Of a stretch of DNA of 61,663 bases, positions 46,235 to 54,983 are shown piece after piece. The notes under the pieces were generated by a model, which saw only the letters and a program-made list of their open reading frames with translations, had not been told where the DNA came from and made no database searches. Each line of letters begins with the position of its first letter. Within the stretch, counting starts at the first letter, position 1. Both the position numbers and the translations under genes were made by a program. Source of the DNA: Mycolicibacterium austroafricanum (GTDB taxonomy: Bacteria; Actinomycetota; Actinomycetes; Mycobacteriales; Mycobacteriaceae); NCBI RefSeq assembly GCF_902705885.1, contig NZ_CACSIP010000021.1:1-61663 (forward strand), read 5' to 3'.

Positions 46235-46877
46235 GACCGCCTCCACCGACGCGACTTTCGCGTTCGTCGACCTGTCCGGTTTCACCGCCCTGACCGAAAT
46301 GTGCGGCGACGAGCAAGCCGCTCACCTCGCCGGAAGACTAGTCGAACTGACGCGTGACTCGATGGCCCTCGATGTCACGCTGGTGAAGACCATGGGTGAT
46401 GCCGTGATGCTTCACGCCCATGGCCCCGACACCATGATGGCGACCATCCTTGACCTCGCCGACCGCGCCGCCGAAGAGGACGGCTTCCTCGGACTGCGCG
46501 CCGGAGTTCACCACGGCAGCGCAGTCCAACGGGACCACGACTATTTCGGCCACGCCGTCAACACCGCCGCACGCGTCACCGCGCTCGCAGGCGCCGGCCA
46601 CGCCGTCATCACCGAACCGGTCCTGCCCGCGTGTAAAGCCCTCGGCGTCGCAGCCCACCCGCTGGGCGCCACCGCGCTGCGCAATATCAGCGCCCCAGTG
46701 GCGGTGTACAGGGTGCAGCTACGGCCGCCGCAATACCCCACCGATCCGGTCTGCCGCATCCGCATCGACCCACGCACCGCCACCCACCATCTGCGCCACA
46801 ACAACGATGACCTCTGGTTCTGCTCCGACCGCTGCACCCAACGCTTCGCAGCACACCCCGCCAGATACGCGATCTGA
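46227..46877 (+). CDS. Class III nucleotide cyclase domain fused to a YHS-type domain
   Basis: In this ~216-residue protein, residues ~10-165 form a class III cyclase domain: FAFVDLSGFTALTE and VKTMGDAVMLHA hold the two metal-binding Asp, and HAVNTAARVTALA contains the Asn and Arg of the transition-state site. The C-terminal ~45 residues (DPVCRIRID, then DLWFCSDRCTQRFAAHPARY) form a YHS-like Cys-rich metal-binding domain. The combination suggests cAMP signalling responsive to metal. ATG 46227 or GTG 46218; both overlap the preceding gene. Confidence 0.83.
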   Translation: MGETASTDATFAFVDLSGFTALTEMCGDEQAAHLAGRLVELTRDSMALDVTLVKTMGDAVMLHAHGPDTMMATILDLADRAAEEDGFLGLRAGVHHGSAVQRDHDYFGHAVNTAARVTALAGAGHAVITEPVLPACKALGVAAHPLGATALRNISAPVAVYRVQLRPPQYPTDPVCRIRIDPRTATHHLRHNNDDLWFCSDRCTQRFAAHPARYAI

Positions 46878-46883
46878 CGCCAC

Positions 46884-46917
46884 GGTGCTAGTCGCGTTCC
46901 TCGGCCTTGCGCTCATA
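46884..46917 (+). pseudogene. Short ICMT-gene-like remnant
   Basis: This ~33-base stretch (GTGCTAGTCGCGTTCCTCGG and following) matches a piece of both ICMT-like genes (around 1440 and 45971), in the part coding for the segment FLGLALM. It lies between the cyclase gene and the DUF6262-like gene, so it may be a scar of a third copy or of recombination next to the transposition unit. Confidence 0.4.
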
Positions 46918-46939
46918 AACGCCGGGGGAAGTCACACAG

Positions 46940-47347
46940 TCACCGTCCCGGGTGTCGGCGTGGCATCGAAACAACGACGTTGGCTCCGGAGGTTTCGTGC
47001 GTGAGTTCGGTGATCACCGCTGAGAGCGTTCTGATCTTGCTTCGCAGGTGAGTATTCTCGGCAGCCAGTTCCTGGTTGTGGGCACGGGCCTGTGCAAGTT
47101 GTCGTTGCAGAGCCTCGGCATTCGGGGTGACGGGTCCGCACCCGACCGTCGCCTTGAACTCGTTCAGCAGATCGCTGTGTTGTTCGTAGAGTCTCTGCCG
47201 TGGTACTCCCGATTCGTCGGCCAAGGCCACCACAGTGCGCGCGCCGTTACTCTGCTCGGCTTTGTTGTCTCGGAGCCGGTTCATGGCGGCCCGAACCTGC
47301 TGGTGTTCCTCATCGTTGCGTTCGCCCGCATCACCCGTGAGGGTCAT
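46940..47347 (-). CDS. DUF6262-like accessory protein of recombinase trio 2
   Basis: This 135-residue protein has an N-terminal helix-turn-helix-like part (GARTVVALADESGVPRQRLYEQH) and a coiled-coil C-terminal half (QRQLAQARAHNQELAAENTHL), the same layout as the protein at 1940-2344. The start ATG overlaps the stop of the third recombinase (47344-47347). Likely a TnpC-like helper of transposition. Confidence 0.7.
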   Translation of the reverse strand: MTLTGDAGERNDEEHQQVRAAMNRLRDNKAEQSNGARTVVALADESGVPRQRLYEQHSDLLNEFKATVGCGPVTPNAEALQRQLAQARAHNQELAAENTHLRSKIRTLSAVITELTHETSGANVVVSMPRRHPGR

Positions 47348-49485
47348 TCGTTTTCCTCGTCGCGCTGGGGGGTTGTCATCTGCCGGCTGGATTCGTGGTC
47401 TGCGAGGGCCTTTCGGTGCTCGATCAGACGAATCTGAATCCGTTGCCTCAGCGGTTCAGGGAGTGCGAGTGTCCCCAGGTCACGTTCGAGTGCTGTGACA
47501 TGCTGGCCAAGGTTGGCAGCGTCGCGGTCGGTCCGGGCGGCGTTGACGCAGCCCAGCCGGCACCGACTCCAGAGGGGTTCAGTGGCGCTGTCGGTAGGTC
47601 CCAGGCAGGCTGCGGTGGCGCGCCGAAACACGCACGTCACGACCGCGCCGTGGTGGATCTGCAAGTCGGGGTTCGATAGCGCCTGGTTGATCTGACTCTT
47701 GGTGGTCACCGTCAAGCCCGCGAATGTGCTTGCCCTGGCGACTCGGGCCCGGTACTCATCGGCGGCCGAGCCGGAGACGTGCTCACCGAGCTCGAGTCGA
47801 TGGTGATCGTCGTGGATGATCTCGGCTCGGTGGAGAAATTGTTCGAAGGTGATGTCGTCGAGGAATCCCGCATCAGCTCCGCCGGCATAGCCTTGGATCA
47901 TTTGTGTGTGCAGGTGGCCGTATTGCGTTGCGCCGGCGATTGTTCCGCCGGGACGCCGGACGATGTGCCATGCCAGTGTGCGTCGCAATCGCGGTACCTG
48001 GATCGAGCCGTGCGAATCGGCGCCGATCAGCGGATGGTCGACCGGTGGAGCGAGCTCACGGTTGAACCATTCGATGAAGCTGGTGATGTCGGTGTTGATG
48101 GAGCCGGGTGTTCTCGTCCGGGTAGTGCCGAAGCGAAATTGGTCCTCGGAGAACAGTTTGAAACCCGGGAAGAGTAGATCGCTCACCGTGATCTGCTCAA
48201 GAACGCTGACGGCGTGGGCGGTTTCGTCGGTCACGACCCACGGGATGGTGGCCGGCGATCGGTCTCGGCGCTGCTCTCCGGTCTTCAACTGGTGCCCCGA
48301 CATCAGTGTCAACGCGAGCTTCGGGTCCCGGCTGATGCATCCGCGACGAAGGTTGAGTGCCTCGCCGGTTCGAACACCCGAGAGGTAGGCGATGACGAGG
48401 AAACAGGCGGTTGTGATGTGGCGTAGCAGTTCGACGAGTTCACCGGCACCGACGGGGGTTTCACGCCAGCAGTGCGTGCCGATTGCGCTGAACGTGGTGG
48501 CGCGCAGCATGTCCACGTCGATCGGTAGTCCATACTTGGCTAGCAGGACCGGAGTCTCTTTCATGCGTTTCAGTTCGGTGTGGTGCATCCATCCACCCAC
48601 CGCCAGCCCCGCCAGATCAACACTGGTCGTGGCGCCCGTCCGGATACCAGGAAGTGAGGCGTCGTTGCGGCCCAGTGCCGCAAGCAGGCATTCAAGTTGA
48701 GCCTTGGTGGTCTCGAACACCGATACCGTACGAGTACGAGCTCGACGAATGTCCGGCGCAATCTGATGGGCCAGATACCGCATTGCGAGAAGGTTGCGCG
48801 CGGCGGGAAGCAGATCGGCGGCAACGGTGTGGGTGACCGCCAACGCCGCCGAGAGCAGCGGCTCCATGACATCGGGATGAATGCGCGGGGTGGTGTTCGG
48901 TTTGCCCCAGGATGACTCGTAGTGGGCCAGGCCTCGTGCACTGGTACCGCCCCACAAGGTGCCCGGCGGGAGCTGGCAATGCGGGGGCAGAGCATCCCGG
49001 TACACGTGCAAGCGCTTAATGGCCTGTAGCGCTGAGCGTTTGGATTCGGCGCTGACACCGCTGGCTTCGGTGACGTGGCGCAGGTAGTCGTCGAGGTCTT
49101 CGGCGCGGACCTGACCGAACGATGTGACACCGCGCTCCACCAGCCAGGCCGTGAACCGTCGTAACGGCACCAGCTCGCCCCAGATCGTCTTGATGTGCGG
49201 ATACAGCGATCGGGCACTGTCAAGGCGGGGTGCGTCGTCGACGATGTTGAGCAGGGCGAACAGGTAGAGCTTGCAGGCGTGGCGAAACGGCGTTGGGAAG
49301 CCCTCCCAGTGCACGGATTGTCCTGCGTTGTGGCGGTCTTGGATCGCCGCGGACAGATCCCACACCGGGTCGCCGAATCGCGATCTGATCCCGTCGATGT
49401 GAAGCGTGCGGTTGATCACGACCGCGGTGTCGGGGGCGACGTGGACACCTGCCACGACGTGGAATGTTTCAGCGGTGTGGGTCAT
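47344..49485 (-). CDS. Tyrosine recombinase, third of trio 2
   Basis: This 713-residue recombinase is exactly as long as its counterpart at 2341-4482. Catalytic features: AYLSGVRTGEALNL (first Arg), RLRRTLAWHIVRR (R-x-x-R), QYGHLHTQMIQGY (GH and Tyr), then a cysteine pair (SRCRLGC) and a coiled-coil tail. ATG 49485 overlaps the preceding stop by four bases; the frame upstream of it is a shadow. Sequence identity to the first-unit protein is moderate, so the two elements diverged long ago. Confidence 0.82.
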   Translation of the reverse strand: MTHTAETFHVVAGVHVAPDTAVVINRTLHIDGIRSRFGDPVWDLSAAIQDRHNAGQSVHWEGFPTPFRHACKLYLFALLNIVDDAPRLDSARSLYPHIKTIWGELVPLRRFTAWLVERGVTSFGQVRAEDLDDYLRHVTEASGVSAESKRSALQAIKRLHVYRDALPPHCQLPPGTLWGGTSARGLAHYESSWGKPNTTPRIHPDVMEPLLSAALAVTHTVAADLLPAARNLLAMRYLAHQIAPDIRRARTRTVSVFETTKAQLECLLAALGRNDASLPGIRTGATTSVDLAGLAVGGWMHHTELKRMKETPVLLAKYGLPIDVDMLRATTFSAIGTHCWRETPVGAGELVELLRHITTACFLVIAYLSGVRTGEALNLRRGCISRDPKLALTLMSGHQLKTGEQRRDRSPATIPWVVTDETAHAVSVLEQITVSDLLFPGFKLFSEDQFRFGTTRTRTPGSINTDITSFIEWFNRELAPPVDHPLIGADSHGSIQVPRLRRTLAWHIVRRPGGTIAGATQYGHLHTQMIQGYAGGADAGFLDDITFEQFLHRAEIIHDDHHRLELGEHVSGSAADEYRARVARASTFAGLTVTTKSQINQALSNPDLQIHHGAVVTCVFRRATAACLGPTDSATEPLWSRCRLGCVNAARTDRDAANLGQHVTALERDLGTLALPEPLRQRIQIRLIEHRKALADHESSRQMTTPQRDEENE

Positions 49486-51266
49486 GATGCTTCGAGGTTT
49501 CCGGTCAGCAGAAGGTTGACCGTCTGGTGATCGCTGTCGGTGGTCGCGTCTCGCGCGGCGGTCAGCTGGGCTGGCTCGTACTCGGCGAAGATGTTGTCCA
49601 GTTGCGCGAGAGGACCGGCGTGATCGGCGATCCATTGCCCGACGGGCATCTCTGTGCGCAGTTCGCGGAGCCGGTCGGCGATGACGAGTTGAATTGGCAG
49701 GTGGCGCGGGTAGGCGCGGGCGTTGCTGCAGTCAAGGCATGCCATGAACGATTGGCGGCACCGTTTACCGTCGATCGGCGAGTGCTCGAAGTCGGCGCAC
49801 GCGCCCAGTACGGCGTCCTGGCCGGATCCGTTGTCGTGGGTGTCCGGGTGCACCGTCATGGTGCGTCGGGCCAGTGCGCGTGCGACTTGTTCATCGAGGG
49901 CCTCGGCCACGATTTGGAATCCTTCGTTGCGTACGGGGTCCATGCGGCTCAGGTAGCGAGCCAGCGTGGCCGGGGTGTGGGAGGTGGGTTTTCGGACCTG
50001 TTCCAGGTAGGTCTTGCGCAGTCGATCCATGCTGATCCCGAGGAGCAAGCCGTCATGCTCGGCGTCACCGGTGAGCCATGGCGCCATCCACCGCCGTCGA
50101 GCGCTCACTCCGGAGGCTGTGCTGCTGATTCCGTATCCGAAGAGTTTCTGTTCGACATAGTCGGGCTGGGCGCTGTAGTAGATGAAGGCGTGCTGGGACC
50201 CGGTCAGCGCACGGGCCGGTCCGGTCAGTTCCAGCAGCAACATGAAGGCCCCGTACGCGGTCGTCAGCGATGTGTTGGCCACTGCTGCGCGCCGATTCTG
50301 CCCACCAAGGGGCCGCAGTTCGGGGCGCAGCGCGGTCACCGGCACCGTCATGACCGACCGTTTCCCACGACGGGGCTTGTTGGTGTTGACGAACAGGATG
50401 CCGGGTTCATCGGGGCTGCTGGCGTGTCGGTGCGGCGCGGGCAGCGAGTCCAGCATCGACAGGTTCAGGCCGGTCATACTGGCTAGGAGAACACCAAATG
50501 CCCATGCCTCGCCCGGGTTGAGATGCAGCAACGACTGAAGATGGCATCCACCGGCCGCGGCGGCTACCCGCCGTGTCACGTAAGCCCGTGCACCCGAGGC
50601 ACTACGAGGGACATCTCCCTCACGGGCGCAGTGATCGAGCACTTCGGCCAGACTACGACTGGGGTCTGCGCGGGGGAGGTGATCGAACCGTCCCGCACGA
50701 TAGTCGTCGACCATCTGCCAATGAGTCTTCAGCCGGGTACGCGCCCGCCGCACCATTCCCCGTGCAACGACGGTGATGCGGCGAAGCTCATCGGTGGAAT
50801 AGGGCTGGCGTGCCGTGTTCGTCTTCGGGTGACGCACGCGCGTGAACGCCTGGCGTGCCTCATCGGAGACGACAGGACTACAACGCAGCAGCGTCTTCAG
50901 GCTATGCAACGGGCCAGGACCGCTGGGAACCCGACACGACAACGCGAGCAGCCGGGCATCCGAGGCTGACAAATCTGCCAATCCCCTCATTCCTGGCCGG
51001 TTTTCAGCAAGCCAGCAGCAAGCATGCCGGGCGGACTGCCACAACGCGCCGGCGCCCCTCAATCGCTTGGATACGCCCAGCACACCAGTGGCGTCCTCGA
51101 ACGCGATAGCGAAATCGTGGCGGATCCCATCAGCACCCGGCAGGGAACCGAAGTCGAAGTCCTTGGACTGAGTGCCATCCTCGCTGACGAACGTCACGAT
51201 CAGCCCGCGTCGCCGCAATACCGGACGCCACGCCGGATCCGGCTGCGTCGCAGGGTGACCCGTCAC
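49482..51266 (-). CDS. Tyrosine recombinase-like protein, second of trio 2
   Basis: This 594-residue middle member of the unit carries SMDRLRKTYLEQVRK at the position of the catalytic box. The C-terminal cysteine segment (RQSFMACLDCSNARAYPRHL) matches that of the counterpart at 4479-6242. Starts with GTG 51266, overlapping the preceding stop (GTGA). As in other trios, its catalytic residues are less canonical than those of the first and third proteins. Confidence 0.78.
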   Translation of the reverse strand: MTGHPATQPDPAWRPVLRRRGLIVTFVSEDGTQSKDFDFGSLPGADGIRHDFAIAFEDATGVLGVSKRLRGAGALWQSARHACCWLAENRPGMRGLADLSASDARLLALSCRVPSGPGPLHSLKTLLRCSPVVSDEARQAFTRVRHPKTNTARQPYSTDELRRITVVARGMVRRARTRLKTHWQMVDDYRAGRFDHLPRADPSRSLAEVLDHCAREGDVPRSASGARAYVTRRVAAAAGGCHLQSLLHLNPGEAWAFGVLLASMTGLNLSMLDSLPAPHRHASSPDEPGILFVNTNKPRRGKRSVMTVPVTALRPELRPLGGQNRRAAVANTSLTTAYGAFMLLLELTGPARALTGSQHAFIYYSAQPDYVEQKLFGYGISSTASGVSARRRWMAPWLTGDAEHDGLLLGISMDRLRKTYLEQVRKPTSHTPATLARYLSRMDPVRNEGFQIVAEALDEQVARALARRTMTVHPDTHDNGSGQDAVLGACADFEHSPIDGKRCRQSFMACLDCSNARAYPRHLPIQLVIADRLRELRTEMPVGQWIADHAGPLAQLDNIFAEYEPAQLTAARDATTDSDHQTVNLLLTGNLEAS

Positions 51267-52832
51267 GTTGGGACCGTCAACACCCGGGGCTCACCGACGC
51301 CGACCGTTGCGACGAGACGCTCAAGGGATTGCCGATCATCGGCATCCATCAGCGCGATGAGCTCCTCCACCTGCAACGCCTGAAACGGCTCAAGATAGAC
51401 GCCGCGCGTGACCTCGGCACTGCGATGGCCAAGAAGTGTGGCCAGCAGAAACCATACATCGCCGAGCTGATTGCGAAAGTCGCGCTGCTCCTGCTTGGTC
51501 AACACATCGGTACGGCGCCACGCCACGAACGTGGCAATGCAAAACCACCGCAGCGCAAAGGAATGCCTCAGCATGTGGGGACGACACCACAACGGCGTAC
51601 CTCCTCCTTGCGCAAGCGCTTTCGCGACCCTGGTGTTCGCGCGGTCGAATGTCTTGTACCAGGAATGTTTAGGGCGAGGTGTGCCGTCCTCATTCAGCCA
51701 CAGCCACATCGGTTCCAGGCCATCAGGTCCACTGCGGAACAACGCCATTCGTGTCGACGGCCCGAGGACATCCAGCCGGACCGTACGACGCGATCCCGCC
51801 GCATCGACGACCTCCAGCTGCCCATCCCGGCGAACATGTTCGACGACCCAACGATCGGGAACCTGCTCGTAGCGACCAGCACGTTGCGCGCGGGAGACGG
51901 CAGCAGTGCGACTACCTTCCTGCAGATAGAAGTGAACTTGTTGAGCGACGCGGCGCCGCATCCAGAACGCTCGCCCGCGGCCACCCTTAGCGCAATGAGA
52001 CGCCACGCGTGAACGCATCAGCCCCTCAGAGCCCGGCTGGGGCACCTCGACCGTCAACACGCTGGCCCACTCGCCGATTCGTAAACCAGTCCCGAACAAC
52101 CCCTCCACGAACGCGACGTCGCGATCCTCAGTCGCTCCCCGCCAATCGTCCCGCGGCACGCCCTCCATCGTGAAACCGCGCAACCCCAGGTTTCCGCCAC
52201 AACCGAAACGCCTGTGGAGTAAGCCATTTGACGTCCGCCCTGCGCATCCCCGACGGAGTACTCTCCAACACGACTTGGCCTCCGCCCATCCACGACGTGG
52301 CGATCACACGGGCTCGGACGGGGTTGTCGATTCCGTGCTGCTCGGCGGCCCACGAGTAGAAACCGCGGATCGCCGCACGATCGACACAGAAACTACTGGC
52401 GCTCACATGCTGGGGGTTGTTCTCGGCCGACAGCCGCCACTCCTTGAACGCAGCCAGTTCCGAGCGCGACGCCTGATCCCATCGAACGCCCAACGCGTGC
52501 AGGAAATCTAGCCACACCTTCAAGGACAAGGCGTAACGACGCAACGTTCCCGTTGCTCGTCCCCGCACCAGCGGATCTCGCCAGTAGGCGTTCACCAACG
52601 CATCCGCCCGGCCCCACGGATCAAGAAAGAACGGGGTGCCATCACGCGCGCCATTTCGCTCCGCCCAGGCCGCGACATCACCCAAACCTGGAACCACGTC
52701 GTCCACCGGTACGAACCGTTGCCGGAAGTCGTAGAAATGAAGAGTCCAACCATCAGCCGAATCACCCGCCATCTCCGGACTCCCTCTCACCTCAGGGGCA
52801 ACGGCCTCATCATCGCCGACCCCATTCCCCAA
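51263..52832 (-). pseudogene. Tyrosine recombinase, first of trio 2, frameshifted
   Basis: The 5' part (52832 leftward) encodes the core-binding domain and reads VKWLTPQAFRLWR. The frame then changes at a run of four Gs (plus-strand CCCC, 52184-52187). The 3' part continues as GLRGFTMEGVPRDDWRGATEDRDVAFVEGLFGTGLRIGEW with the catalytic Arg, HMLRHSF box and LLGHRSAEVTRGVYL. Removing one G restores a ~522-residue protein like that at 6239-7798. Either the element has lost its first recombinase or this is a sequencing error. The start region runs over the truncated kinase end. Confidence 0.8.
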
Positions 52833-54318
52833 ACTGCTTCGACACGCCTGTCGGGCAGAGAACCGGGCACTGGATGTTGGGCGGGCAGATCGCGGCGCTG
52901 GCCCGGTTCACGGTGTCGGTGAACGCCTCATTGAGCGAGGTTTGGTCGCGGCTCAGTGTGTAGGTCGACGCCGTGGGACCGCCCGGATCGGTGTTCGGCC
53001 CGCAGGACACCGCCGCCGTCACATCGGAGGCAGTGGGCAAGGCAGCGCACGTGCCGCGCGGATAGCCGGCCGGCAGCAGCCGTACTAGCGCGGACGGCGC
53101 CGGGGCGGCGGACGAGGTGGCCATCGTCGTGGACGTCGGCGCAGAGTTGTTTTCCGGTTCGCTCGATGACGATGAAATGACCTTGGTCCAGAGGACACCA
53201 GCGATGACTGCAAGGACGGCGAACACCGCCCAAAGAATGAGCACGGGCCGCTCTATCCGTCGTCGCCGCAGCGACGCGGGAGTGAAGCTGATCGAGTCTG
53301 AAATGCTTCGGATGCGCTCAGATGTGTTGAGGCGCAGCGGGTTGGTAGTAGCTTGTGTGGCCTTGCGCGCTGTCGACGGCGGCGGGCTTTCGGTGAGCGA
53401 CGTCGCCGCCGCAGCGGCGGCCGCGGTGAACTCCCGTGCCGATGCGAAGCGCTCCTCGGGATTTTTGGCCAGCGCCCGGGCCATCACGACATCGAGTTGG
53501 CGGGTTGCCGCGGACAGGTGGTCTGAGATCCGCGGCGGCGGTTGGTTCAGATGTGCGCGCGCCAGCTCGGTGGTGCCCTCGGCGGTGTAGAACGGCTGCT
53601 TGCCGGTCAGCATGCGGAAAAGGGTGCATCCCAGCGAGTAGATGTCGGCTCGGCCATCAACCGCCTCGCCGGCGATGACTTCGGGAGCGGCATAGGCCAG
53701 AGTCACGGCTACCGTGGAATCGCCGTCGCCGGAATCGCTGAGGCTGCCCGCTGCCCGCGCCACTCCGAAGTCACTGAGCATTACGTGTTCGTCGTCGGGT
53801 AAACCGGCGGCCAACAACACGTTTCCGGGCTTGACGTCGTGATGGACGACGTTGCGTTGGTGTGCGTAGTCCAGGGCCTTGGCGACTTCACTGACGATGC
53901 GGATGGCCCGCGCCGCGGTCATGGTCCCGTCCTGCATGGCTGCCTCGGCATCGGTGCCGGCGACGTACTGCATGGCGATCCACAAGTGGCCCTCGTCGGA
54001 TTCGCCGCGGTTGTAGATGGAGACGATGTTGGGGTGGTCGAGCAGCGATGCGATGTCGGCTTCGCGGACGAAGCGCTTGCGGAACGCGGGGTCACGTGAG
54101 AGGTCGGCGCTGAGGACTTTGAGGGCGTCGCGGCGCGGCAGCGTCGGGTTCTTGGCGAGGTAGACCGTTCCCGTCGCGCCGGTGGCAAGCACCTGCTCGA
54201 TCCGATACCCCGATACCAGGGAGCCGACCGCGAACATAGACACAGCATCGCCTACCGGCGGCGTCGCCTGGCCTGCAGCGGCAGACCCGGGCGTGTCCGG
54301 TGCGCGTTCGCTGCTCAT
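52810..54318 (-). pseudogene. Membrane serine/threonine kinase, 5' part of split gene
   Basis: A Hanks-type kinase: glycine loop LATGATGTVYLAK, catalytic HHDVKPGN (about residue 160), LSDFGVARA as the DFG, and a membrane helix near 355-377. An extracytoplasmic Cys-containing domain follows. Native sequence stops at about residue 482 (CPPNIQ); the 20 codons after it (CPVLCPTGVSKQFGEWGRR) come from the inserted element. The missing ~61 residues, beginning TPGPWRRN, are at 24763-24960. The kinase domain and membrane helix are intact, so a kinase with a damaged sensor could still be made. It stands next to eccA and T4SS genes. Confidence 0.87.
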
Positions 54319-54326
54319 GGTGGCGC

Positions 54327-54980
54327 TCAGCTGCTGTCTCGGTGTCCGAGCAGCGTCCTTAGCCGCGCCAGCGGCCCCCGCGCTGCTGGCGCGGGGGTAT
54401 CGGCCGGCGTGCTGGGTTTGAACACGACGTTCGCCGACTGGATGAGGTCGCCTTCGGCGCCGATGGCGACCGATTCGGTGACGTGATGGCCTTGGTTGGC
54501 GAAGGACTGCACGATCTCTTCATGCAGGCGATCGGCGCTGAATCCCCACCAGTCATCGACCGCCGCGAGCACCCTGCTCAGGGCCGGCGAGGTCGGTCGA
54601 GCTGGCGGCGGCACCGATAGTTCGGGTGTCCATTGGCCGATCTCGGTCAGCCATCCCTCCCAGCGGGCGGCCAGCTCGATGAGGTCCTGATCGAGGCCAG
54701 GCTGACTGCGTACAACATGGTGGAGTGCCTGAATGAACGCCGCGCCAGGCAGGCCTTCGACATCGGGCCCGGCGGGCGGGCACGTGTGAGCGAACTCGGC
54801 CACCGAGCGCGTTACTGCGAGTTGAGCGTTGAAGTCGGCCCGCAGCGCCTCCAGGGGCGCGCCATCGTTGCGCTCGGCGGCCTCGGCGACCTCCTGGTGG
54901 AGATGCTCGCTGATGGCCGCCCAGCGTTCGTAGGCATCCGCGATGGCGCTCAGCGCGGCGACTTCTTCGTCGCGCGCCAT
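54327..54980 (-). CDS. Unknown protein between kinase and eccA
   Basis: This 217-residue soluble protein has a helical N-terminal half (VAALSAIADAYERWAAISEHLHQEVAEAAERN) and a second domain around LAAVDDWWGFSADRLHEEIVQSFANQGHHVTESVAIG. It has a Pro-rich linker and no membrane segment. It lies four bases after the eccA stop and nine before the kinase start, so it is translated with both. Position suggests a role in secretion or a kinase substrate, but no family is recognised. Confidence 0.65.
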   Translation of the reverse strand: MARDEEVAALSAIADAYERWAAISEHLHQEVAEAAERNDGAPLEALRADFNAQLAVTRSVAEFAHTCPPAGPDVEGLPGAAFIQALHHVVRSQPGLDQDLIELAARWEGWLTEIGQWTPELSVPPPARPTSPALSRVLAAVDDWWGFSADRLHEEIVQSFANQGHHVTESVAIGAEGDLIQSANVVFKPSTPADTPAPAARGPLARLRTLLGHRDSS

Positions 54981-54983
54981 GGC

